Positions 51,465-57,726 of a DNA stretch of 57,726 nt are shown here, in pieces (position 1 is the first letter of the stretch; every line of letters starts with the position of its first letter). A program made the position numbers and the translations under genes. This DNA comes from Nitrospirota bacterium (GTDB lineage Bacteria; Nitrospirota; Thermodesulfovibrionia; Thermodesulfovibrionales; UBA1546): the NCBI GenBank assembly GCA_009773185.1, contig WPIF01000018.1, forward strand, positions 1-57,726. The letters are read 5' to 3'. The notes under the pieces were generated by a model, which was not told the origin of the DNA, did no database searches, and saw nothing but the letters and a program-made list of their open reading frames with translations.

Positions 51465-53072
51465 ATGGAAAATAAGAGTGAAATAATCACAGACGATGTT
51501 AAAAAAGTATTGCAGGATGCGTTCAGGCAGCTCAGGGATACTGTTGTCATTGAGGTTTATACCAAAGAAGGCATAAATGATATGTTCAATGATTTCACTG
51601 TAGGCCTGATAAAGACAATGTCAGAGCTCACTGATAAAATCCAGGCAACCTATTATAAAATCGGAGATGAGCAGTCTAAGAAACGCAACGTTTTCAGGTC
51701 TCCAACCCTTCTCATAGCCCCTGACAAATATAACATTCGCTACACAGGCGCGCCTGCCGGAGAGGAAGGCCGTTCCATAGTCATGGCAATAATAATGGTG
51801 TCTACCGGCCAGGGCATTCTCACAGGCGATTCTAAAAAAAGGCTGCAAGGGCTTAAAGAAAAACGGGAGATAAAAGTATTCGTAAGCCCGACATGTCCTT
51901 ATTGCCCCCAGCAGGTGCTGGATGCTGTTTCAGTCGCACTGGAAAAGAAAGACCTTGTCTCAGTAGAGGTCATAGAGATATATGAAAACAAAGACCTTGC
52001 AGAGAAATATGCTGCCATGTCTGTGCCAAAGACATTTGTTGGTGAGACATTGATAGCACCCGGCCTTAAGCCTGAAGAGGTCTTTGTAGCATCAGTGATA
52101 GAAGGGAAGCCCGTGGAGTATGTAATGCCTGTTGGAAGAGAGGAACTGAGAGAATATGATGTTGTAATACTTGGAGGAGGACCCGCAGGCCTGACAGCTG
52201 CCATGTATGCTGAAAGAAGCGGCTTGAAGAGCATTGTTTTTGAGAAAGCTAATATTGGAGGGCAGATTGCAATAACACCCGTAGTTGAAAACTATCCTGG
52301 GTTTGCTGCCATAGCAGGCAAGACACTCGTTGATCTGATGGCAAAGCAGGCGATGGAATATGCGCTTGTTCTTCAGGGCGTTGGGGTTGATGATATAAAG
52401 AAGCTGAATGGCGGCTTTGAGATAACAACGCTCAGAGGAACTTATAAGGCAAAGGCAATAATCATAGCCACAGGCGCCGGCAGCAAAAAGCTTAATGCAC
52501 GAGGAGAGGAAAAACTTGCCGGCAGGGGAATCAGTTACTGTGCTACATGCGATGGCTACCTGTTCAAGGATGGGAAAAACGTGATAGTTGTCGGAGGCGG
52601 CAACAGCGCTTTAACAGATGCATTATATCTTGACAGTCTTGGAGCCCATGTCACAATTGTTCACAGAAAGGATGCATTCAGGGCTGAAGAAAGGCTCCAG
52701 CAGGCTGTGTTTCAGAGGAATATGCCTGTTTTGTGGAACAGCGCCATAAAAGAAATCAGCGGGGGTATGGTTGTTGAAAAGATAAAAATCGAAGATATTA
52801 AAACAGGCCAAACAAAGGACATTAAGGCTGATGCTGTTTTTATAGCCATAGGTTATGAACCTTACAACGATATAGCAAAAAGACTTGGCCTTGCGCTTGA
52901 TGAAGAAGGTTATATAAAGGTTGACGGCAAGATGAGGACATCTATGCCTCTGGTCTATGCTGCCGGTGATATAACAGGCGGCGTGAAGCAGATTGTGACC
53001 GCAGTCTCACAAGGCGCAGCCGCAGCCCTCACTGCTTTTGAAGACATAGCAAATCCGTACTGGAAGAGGTGA
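51465..53072 (+). CDS. Fusion of glutaredoxin-like (PDO) and thioredoxin reductase domains
   Basis: The protein has 535 residues. The N-terminal ~220 residues form a tandem thioredoxin fold like the archaeal protein-disulfide oxidoreductase, with FVSPTCPYCPQQVLDAV (C144, C147). The rest is thioredoxin reductase: VVILGGGPAGLTAAMYAERS (FAD), SYCATCDGYLF (C359, C362), VIVVGGGNSALTDALYL (NADPH) and VYAAGDITGGVKQIV. This is an AhpF-like order without a nearby AhpC. No ribosome-binding site is seen and a TAGAAT box ends 7 nt before the ATG, so the mRNA may be leaderless. Confidence 0.93.
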   Translation: MENKSEIITDDVKKVLQDAFRQLRDTVVIEVYTKEGINDMFNDFTVGLIKTMSELTDKIQATYYKIGDEQSKKRNVFRSPTLLIAPDKYNIRYTGAPAGEEGRSIVMAIIMVSTGQGILTGDSKKRLQGLKEKREIKVFVSPTCPYCPQQVLDAVSVALEKKDLVSVEVIEIYENKDLAEKYAAMSVPKTFVGETLIAPGLKPEEVFVASVIEGKPVEYVMPVGREELREYDVVILGGGPAGLTAAMYAERSGLKSIVFEKANIGGQIAITPVVENYPGFAAIAGKTLVDLMAKQAMEYALVLQGVGVDDIKKLNGGFEITTLRGTYKAKAIIIATGAGSKKLNARGEEKLAGRGISYCATCDGYLFKDGKNVIVVGGGNSALTDALYLDSLGAHVTIVHRKDAFRAEERLQQAVFQRNMPVLWNSAIKEISGGMVVEKIKIEDIKTGQTKDIKADAVFIAIGYEPYNDIAKRLGLALDEEGYIKVDGKMRTSMPLVYAAGDITGGVKQIVTAVSQGAAAALTAFEDIANPYWKR

Positions 53073-53144
53073 GTAAATAGGAAATTTTAAAATACTGTAT
53101 ACTAAATCACAAATGTGCAGTATTCTGGCTGTAATAAATAAGCA

Positions 53145-54383
53145 ATGAAACTTGAAAGCTGCGCTGCATTTATTAGCTTAATAATTATCCTTATCTCTTC
53201 ATTTGCAGCAGCTGAAAACAGCAGTTTGATTACTGCTATAGACATCTCTGGAAATACAAAGACAAAAAACAGTGTAATACTCAGGATTATAGAGATAAAG
53301 GCCGGCGATGTTTATACCGAAGGCCTGGAAAGGAATGTTGAGCGGCTTCTCCTGAATTCGAGGATGTTCTATAACATTAAGGTTGAAGCTGAAAGGGCAG
53401 GGGAAGGGGTAAGGCTGAAGATAAGGCTGAAGGATAAGTGGTCTGTCATACCGTTTCCGTTTGCCTCATTCAGGGAAAATGAATCGAGATATGGCATATC
53501 ATTGACGGAATCAAACCTGCTCGGTTACCACAAAAGAATATCCGCAACTATTTTCCGGGAAAAAAATAAATTCAGTGAGATGCTGTTTTATCATGACAAG
53601 AATGTTCTGGATTCAAAATTCAGGTTATTTATTTCTTTAAAAAGCATAAAGACACTTGTAGATGAGTGGGACAAAAAACAGGAGATAAACAGTTATTACG
53701 AATCCTCCAGAGGCATAGATACTGGCCTTGGCTATAATTTCTACAGAAACATGACACTTTCAATAATTCATAAATATAACAAACTCGCTTACAGCGATTC
53801 CGATGATACAATAAGACGCCCGGAAAATGCAAAAGAAGGCATGCTCGGATTGTCTCTTGATGTGGATGAAGCGGATTATAAGGAGGATTTTGTTAAGGGT
53901 TTCACAGGCAGACTGCTCTACGAAAAGGATTTTGAATCATTGGGCTCTGACCTTAGCAGAAAAATATTCAGCTGGAGGTTCAGTTATTATCTTAATCCTG
54001 TTTTACGGCATAATCTGGTTTTTATGAATTCAGGCATGTTTGGAGACAACCTTACATATGGCCATCGCTTTAGAATCGAACAGCTGAGGGGTTACGAAAG
54101 AGGAAGATTTCAGGCTGACCGTGCAGTAGTTTCTGCTATAGAGTATATTGTGCCGGTTCATTCATTTAAGGAAGCAAGGCTTTCTTTTGTTACCTTTGCA
54201 GACAATGCAATTTTTAGAAATGAATATCAAAGTTTCAGTGTCTCTGACAGCAAATCAGACGCCGGAGTGTCAGTGAGGATTTATGTAAGGCGGGTATTGA
54301 TCCCTGTCTTTCAGGTTTATCTGGCATATGGATTTAGCAATCAAAAAGTTATGCCCGGTGTTTCTATCGGCATGGCATTTTAA
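53145..54383 (+). CDS. POTRA/BamA-like outer membrane barrel protein
   Basis: The protein has 412 residues. After a signal peptide (about 1-24) it has one POTRA domain (SSLITAIDISGNTKTKNSVI, about 25-105). It ends in a surface-antigen type beta-barrel with alternating aromatic strands (YYLNPVLRHNLVFMNSGMFG, RGYERGRFQADRAVVSAIEY, ending SIGMAF). That final phenylalanine is the outer-membrane insertion signal. It is smaller than BamA (five POTRA domains), closer to TamA- or two-partner-like proteins. The partner is unknown. Confidence 0.85.
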   Translation: MKLESCAAFISLIIILISSFAAAENSSLITAIDISGNTKTKNSVILRIIEIKAGDVYTEGLERNVERLLLNSRMFYNIKVEAERAGEGVRLKIRLKDKWSVIPFPFASFRENESRYGISLTESNLLGYHKRISATIFREKNKFSEMLFYHDKNVLDSKFRLFISLKSIKTLVDEWDKKQEINSYYESSRGIDTGLGYNFYRNMTLSIIHKYNKLAYSDSDDTIRRPENAKEGMLGLSLDVDEADYKEDFVKGFTGRLLYEKDFESLGSDLSRKIFSWRFSYYLNPVLRHNLVFMNSGMFGDNLTYGHRFRIEQLRGYERGRFQADRAVVSAIEYIVPVHSFKEARLSFVTFADNAIFRNEYQSFSVSDSKSDAGVSVRIYVRRVLIPVFQVYLAYGFSNQKVMPGVSIGMAF

Positions 54384-54433
54384 GAGAGTATTTCTGCCTG
54401 ACAACTGTTCCCTGAATACTATTCACTATTTTG

Positions 54434-54469
54434 CATCGCCTTCAGCACCCGCTCCTTTGCAATCTGCTC
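54434..54469 (-). pseudogene. Remnant of a glutamate/leucine dehydrogenase 3' end
   Basis: The 36-nt stretch matches the last coding bases of the intact dehydrogenase gene (55945-55980) at 32 positions. Read on the minus strand it keeps the frame IAKERVLKAM, then replaces the stop with CAA and continues QNSE to a TAG. Two of the differences are synonymous (AAG/AAA, CGG/AGG), suggesting a decayed paralogue rather than a fresh duplication. It lies on the left side of the MazEF-TIR block. Confidence 0.65.
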
Positions 54470-54514
54470 CGTACTGGAAGAAGTAAAGGTTTGCTCTGCA
54501 TATTTGAATACATA

Positions 54515-54543
54515 TTGACAATAACGGATAAAGGTAGTATTTT
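54515..54543 (+). promoter_or_regulatory. mazEF promoter (probably leaderless)
   Basis: TTGACA (54515-54520) and TATTTT (54538-54543) are spaced by 17 nt. The predicted start of transcription coincides with the ATG at 54550. TAGTAT occurs twice between 54535 and 54550 and could be the RHH antitoxin's operator half-sites. Confidence 0.65.
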
Positions 54544-54549
54544 AGTAGT

Positions 54550-54777
54550 ATGAAAGTCAAGACATCCATAACCCTTTCAGAAGACCTGCTTAAAAGCATT
54601 GATGAGCTCGGCAGGTATGAAAACAGGTCTGAATTTATTGAAAAGGCGGTAAAGGATTTTATTGAAAAGCAGATACGGAGGAAACGGGAGTTAAAAGACC
54701 TCGATATTCTTAATAAAAAAGCCGACAAGCTCAATAAAGAGGCAGAGGATGTCCTTTCCTATCAGATGGATTTATGA
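54550..54777 (+). CDS. mazE: MazE-like ribbon-helix-helix antitoxin
   Basis: The protein has 75 residues. An N-terminal ribbon-helix-helix ([39 protein letters not shown]) is followed by a charged helix expected to occupy the toxin active site. It overlaps the toxin gene by 4 nt. It has no visible Shine-Dalgarno. It differs from AbrB-type MazE and is of the CopG/RHH kind that pairs with MazF in many bacteria. Confidence 0.88.
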   Translation: MKVKTSITLSEDLLKSIDELGRYENRSEFIEKAVKDFIEKQIRRKRELKDLDILNKKADKLNKEAEDVLSYQMDL

Positions 54778-55100
54778 GACGCGGCAATCTCTACCGGGTG
54801 TATAAAGGCTCATCGCATGACCCCAAAAAATTTCGTGTGTTTGTAATAGTGAGCCGACAGGTGGTTATTGATTCGAGGTTTTCAACAGTGGTCTGCGCCC
54901 CGATTTATTCAACGCATGACGGATTATCCACGCAGATAAAGGTTGGAATTGAAGAAGGACTGAAGCATGAAAGCAGTATTCACTGTGATGAACTCGTCAG
55001 TATCCCCAAATCAGCCTTGGGCCATTTTGTAGGCTCGCTTTCAATAGATAAGATGAATCAGTTGGATGAGGCTCTCAAGATTGCCCTTGAGCTTTCATAA
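54774..55100 (+). CDS. mazF: MazF/PemK-type endoribonuclease toxin
   Basis: The protein has 108 residues. Motifs are [60 protein letters not shown] and [16 protein letters not shown], which fit the MazF fold although the first Arg-rich strand has a non-canonical YKGSS. It probably cleaves mRNA at short sites. It is translationally coupled to the antitoxin; the TIR gene lies 80 nt downstream. Confidence 0.92.
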   Translation: MRRGNLYRVYKGSSHDPKKFRVFVIVSRQVVIDSRFSTVVCAPIYSTHDGLSTQIKVGIEEGLKHESSIHCDELVSIPKSALGHFVGSLSIDKMNQLDEALKIALELS

Positions 55101-55108
55101 GCTTTGTC

Positions 55109-55938
55109 AAGTAACACTGTTGGCGCATTCATCGCAGAGGATATAGCGGACCTGCATGGAAAAAGGAGTAAGGAATTTTTATGGATAAAGAAAAATTACC
55201 TTGGGGCGCAGTAAAAATTATTAAAGGGCGTTATTCTGGCCACATTGGTTATTATGATGATGACGATATTGACGGAAAAGGTAACGATATCGCTGTAGTA
55301 TATTTAGGGGATCCTCTTTTAGCGAGGCATTATTATATTCCCCTCTCATATCTGTCTCAAATTACTACAGATGATTTATTTAAGAGGAGAGAAGATATAT
55401 TTAAAAAAACGGGCTTGTGGGGAATGAAAGTCAATGAACAGAAAAAAGTTGAATTAATAACCGAATATGCATTTGTTGAATCTTTATTAGCTGAAAGACT
55501 GTTTGTGGCTCGTTTCAGGGAAAGTAAACCAGGCAAAAAAATATTCATATCGCATTCTTCTCGTGATAAACAATTTGCAAGACTGCTTACAGTAGACCTT
55601 GCTAATATTGGTCATAGTCCATGGTTAGATGAATGGAAAATAAAGGCGGGCGAATCAATTCCCAAAAAGATTGGAGAAAGCATTAAAAATTGTGATTTTG
55701 TCATAGTTATTCTTACAGAAAATTCAGTTAAATCACGGTGGGTAGAAAATGAGTGGCATGCGAAATACTGGGATGAGATCAAGTCAGGGAAGGTTAAGGT
55801 TATTCCTGCGCTGTTTAAGAAGTGTAGAATTCCCTCGTTATTAAAAACAAAAAAATACGCAAATTTTACCGAAAGTTATAACAATGGATTAGAGGAATTA
55901 TTAGATACAATAAATACCTGAGGCATAAAAGTAACACT
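55109..55938. repeat. 10-bp direct repeats flanking the TIR gene
   Basis: AAGTAACACT occurs at 55109-55118 and 55929-55938, on either side of the TIR gene. The arrangement resembles a target duplication around an inserted segment of about 820 nt, but no transposase or terminal inverted repeats are visible. Confidence 0.65.
55181..55921 (+). CDS. TIR domain protein with N-terminal KOW-like region
   Basis: The protein has 246 residues; AAAAAGGAG precedes the ATG. The C-terminal ~128 residues are TIR: KKIFISHSSRDKQFARLLTV, WLDEWKIKAGESIPKKIGES, FVIVILTENSVKSRWVENEW with the probable catalytic Glu at 191. TIR enzymes of antiphage systems cleave NAD or make cyclic ADP-ribose signals. The N-terminal ~90 residues, with GAVKIIKGRYSGHIGYYDDD, look like a KOW/SH3-type fold and are not a usual TIR partner. 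It shares no obvious operon with MazEF. Tandem 10-bp repeats flank it. Confidence 0.88.
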   Translation: MDKEKLPWGAVKIIKGRYSGHIGYYDDDDIDGKGNDIAVVYLGDPLLARHYYIPLSYLSQITTDDLFKRREDIFKKTGLWGMKVNEQKKVELITEYAFVESLLAERLFVARFRESKPGKKIFISHSSRDKQFARLLTVDLANIGHSPWLDEWKIKAGESIPKKIGESIKNCDFVIVILTENSVKSRWVENEWHAKYWDEIKSGKVKVIPALFKKCRIPSLLKTKKYANFTESYNNGLEELLDTINT

Positions 55939-55941
55939 TAT

Positions 55942-57030
55942 TTACATCGCCTTCAGCACCCTCTCTTTTGCAATCGCCTCTGCAACCTGACGCGGAAGTC
56001 GGTTTTCTTTTTTTGCCTTTTCTAGAATCAGTTTTGTATTGGTTTTAATTCTCTGAGATATTGCTTCAAAAGCCTCTTTTTCAGTCTTCTTTGCATACTC
56101 CATTGCAGCCATGATAACTCCGCCTGCGTTAGCTATAAAATCAGGCACCGCAATTATGCCTCTTTTGTGAAGGATTTCTTCTGCCTCTTTCGTTGCAGGG
56201 ATGTTTGCAGCCTGAAGTATCATCTTTGCCTTTATAGCGCTGACATTGTCTTTGTGGATTACATCAGGTGTTGCAGCAGGGATGAGTATCTCGCAATCAA
56301 CAGAGAATATCTCTTCGGGCTTCCTGTTGTTTCCTTTTTTATGATATATAACGCTGCCTGTTGAGTCCTTTGTATCTATTAGCGCTTTAACATCTAATCC
56401 ATTAGGATTATGGATTGTTCCTTTTGTATCGCTTGCAGCAACTATTATTGCACCTTTGCCTGAAAGGAATTTGGCTGCTGCCTTGCCTACACTTCCGAAT
56501 CCCTGTATCGCAACCCTTGAGCCGTTAAGCTCGATGCGGGCAAAAGGGCATGAAATCTCAGCGCATTCAGCAACCCCGAAACCTGTAGCGCCAAGCTTGT
56601 CGAGAGGCAGTCCTCCCATTTTTTCGGGTAAGCCGACAGCCCTTTTTATCTCTTCAAAAACCCACCCCATTGCCTGCTCGTCACTGCCCATATCAGGCCC
56701 CGGAATATATTCATGTAAATCTTTAATTTGATTTGCAAACTCTCTGAAATATAACTCTTTTTTGGGGTCTTTGCTATCAGCTATTATGCCAGCCTTGCCA
56801 CCTCCGTGAGGAAGGCCGGCAATAGAGTTTTTCAGGGTCATTGTCCTTGCAAGTCTTGCTACCTCAAGTGCTGTTATTGAAGGTGACACCCTCACGCCGC
56901 CTATTGAAGGCCCAAGGGCAGTGTTATCTATAACGACTATTGCCTTAAGCCCTATTTTCGGTGAATAAAGGTGTATGATTTTATGGGGCCCAAGCTCATC
57001 GAATTGTATGTCGCTTAATTCAATCATCAT
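55942..57030 (-). CDS. Glutamate/leucine-type amino acid dehydrogenase
   Basis: From ATG 57030 (GAGGAG eight bases upstream) this is 362 residues. It has KAIVVIDNTALGPSIGGVRV, the catalytic-Lys segment LPHGGGKAGIIADSKDPKKE, YIPGPDMGSDEQAMGWVFEE and the NAD domain VAIQGFGSVGKAAAKFLSGK. The length and GPSIGGVR segment fit leucine/valine/phenylalanine dehydrogenases as much as glutamate dehydrogenases (about 420 aa). It reversibly deaminates amino acids to 2-oxoacids and may feed the kor and por enzymes. Confidence 0.92.
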   Translation of the reverse strand: MMIELSDIQFDELGPHKIIHLYSPKIGLKAIVVIDNTALGPSIGGVRVSPSITALEVARLARTMTLKNSIAGLPHGGGKAGIIADSKDPKKELYFREFANQIKDLHEYIPGPDMGSDEQAMGWVFEEIKRAVGLPEKMGGLPLDKLGATGFGVAECAEISCPFARIELNGSRVAIQGFGSVGKAAAKFLSGKGAIIVAASDTKGTIHNPNGLDVKALIDTKDSTGSVIYHKKGNNRKPEEIFSVDCEILIPAATPDVIHKDNVSAIKAKMILQAANIPATKEAEEILHKRGIIAVPDFIANAGGVIMAAMEYAKKTEKEAFEAISQRIKTNTKLILEKAKKENRLPRQVAEAIAKERVLKAM

Positions 57031-57135
57031 AATCAATGCTCCTCTATTTAATGATATGAAAATATTCTATAGTACATTAGATGCAATGTAAAGTAATCCG
57101 GCAACACTGATGTAAGACTGACCTTTTCTCTGGAA

Positions 57136-57250
57136 AATGTTCTATGAACGAACATTACGAAATTTTTGGGTTACCAGTCTTGGCGAAGAAAGCGTGTCGC
57201 AATGGCCGAATTTGCATTGTCTGAGGCTGAAGGCCGAGTTTGCAAATTCG
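57136..57250. repeat. Inverted repeats upstream of the dehydrogenase gene
   Basis: AATGTTC (57136-57142) and GAACATT (57150-57156) form a 7-bp inverted repeat, a possible operator. CGAATTTGCA (57207-57216) and TGCAAATTCG (57241-57250) form a perfect 10-bp inverted repeat with a 24-nt loop containing CTGAGGCTGAAGGCCGAG. The interval 57031-57328 has no gene. Confidence 0.6.
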
Positions 57251-57328
57251 AGCGACTGAGCCTTAGTCTGGTCAAAAATTTAGTTCAGAGAGTGAATAGA
57301 CATTTTTCAGTATTCAGATTTCGACTAT

Positions 57329-57706
57329 TTATTCCACCGGCGTTACAATTGCCATCACAACAAGCTTCTCGCCCTTGTTTGCCTCAAAGCCGTGCTGCAC
57401 TGAAGGCTCGCAGAGGATGCAGGTCTTTTCATCAGCCTCTATCTTTTCATCGCCTACGGTAAATGTGCCTTTACCCTGAATAACATACATCAAGAGACGC
57501 AGGGGAGCCTTATGAGGTTCGAGTTTCTGGCCTTCATTCAGGCACATGAGCGCAACGCGCATCTCGGGCTTGTCTGATAGCATTTCCCTTGAAATTTTAT
57601 CAGGGGAAAATTTTATCAGCTTCTTCAGGTCTAACACGTTATCAGAGTTCCACGGGCTTGCCCGTGGGTGAATGATGTCCGGAGATATTTTGGTATACTG
57701 ATGCAT
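57329..57706 (-). CDS. Cupin domain protein
   Basis: The protein has 125 residues. Cupin motifs are EGQKLEPHKAPLRLLMYVIQ and GKGTFTVGDEKIEADEKTCI, then CEPSVQHGFEANKGEKLVVM. The metal-binding His, Glu and His are partly conserved (H in EPHKAP, H in SVQHGF). It could bind a metal or act as a small isomerase or sensor. It is close to the window end and its neighbours beyond are not visible. Confidence 0.82.
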   Translation of the reverse strand: MHQYTKISPDIIHPRASPWNSDNVLDLKKLIKFSPDKISREMLSDKPEMRVALMCLNEGQKLEPHKAPLRLLMYVIQGKGTFTVGDEKIEADEKTCILCEPSVQHGFEANKGEKLVVMAIVTPVE

Positions 57707-57726
57707 TGTGGAGAACCGTTTATCAG

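Noticed and set aside
57166-57462. 98-aa open frame upstream of and overlapping the cupin gene
   Set aside because: It runs through a repeat with SEAEG-type translation and then antisense to the cupin; no ribosome-binding site.

Overview
The window looks like a chromosomal segment of an anaerobic or microaerophilic diderm bacterium. The best fit is an uncultivated Nitrospirota (Thermodesulfovibrionia-like); Desulfobacterota is a weaker alternative. Support comes from outer-membrane features (BamA-like barrel, BamE-like and SurA-like lipoproteins), two CoA-dependent 2-oxoacid:ferredoxin oxidoreductases, an LUD/ferredoxin protein, MglA/MglB, pilT and a large chemotaxis operon. The taxon is an inference from gene content and style; no rRNA is present.

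Layout. (a) 1-7.2 kb is an accessory region: an ORF6N-domain gene flanked by direct repeats, a DUF4304 gene, AbiE, BrnT/BrnA and HigB/HigA toxin-antitoxin pairs, and a DsrE-like gene whose in-frame TGA is best read as selenocysteine because a SECIS-like hairpin follows it. Degenerate arrays with an AAG or TAG triplet every 8 nt fill the gaps. (b) 7.2-12.3 kb holds a nitroreductase, an LUD iron-sulfur protein and a four-subunit pyruvate-type oxidoreductase (porGDAB). (c) 12.4-17.7 kb holds MglB/MglA, a SurA-like lipoprotein, lipA, an alanine-type aminotransferase and homoserine dehydrogenase. (d) 17.7-20.9 kb, minus strand, is a probable cell-wall recycling pair (NamZ plus an AmgK/MurU-like fusion) and tRNA-fMet. 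(e) 21-31.5 kb is housekeeping: OsmC-like, PilZ, pgpA, thpR, recA, pilT, recX, BamE-like lipoprotein, alaS, phasin-like protein and an AarF/UbiB kinase. (f) 31.6-40.5 kb is a chemotaxis operon behind a sigma-54-type promoter: cheW, two solute-binding proteins without permeases, an MCP, cheR, cheA, cheB and two cheY. (g) 40.5-42.7 kb, minus strand: methyltransferase, cytosolic DsrE-family protein and radical SAM/SPASM protein. (h) 42.7-48.2 kb: PstS-like binding protein, PAS/GAF histidine kinase, receiver protein, HD-GYP regulator and a Cys-rich protein. (i) 48.2-54.4 kb: korAB, a small membrane protein, a glutaredoxin-like/thioredoxin-reductase fusion and a POTRA/barrel protein. (j) 54.4-57.7 kb: a MazE/MazF pair and a TIR-domain gene lodged between a remnant of a glutamate/leucine dehydrogenase 3' end and the intact gene, then a cupin.

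How it fits together. The metabolic genes suit ferredoxin-linked 2-oxoacid chemistry. The regulatory genes form two sensing units, each beginning with periplasmic binding proteins that lack transporters. The most unusual signals are the likely DsrE-like selenoprotein, a family of structured intergenic elements whose terminal arms differ between copies yet stay self-complementary, and several families of strictly phased 7- or 8-nt degenerate repeats, two of which sit in frame inside coding regions. Several genes (lipA, higB, mazE, trxB-like) have a -10 box so close to the start codon that leaderless transcripts are likely.
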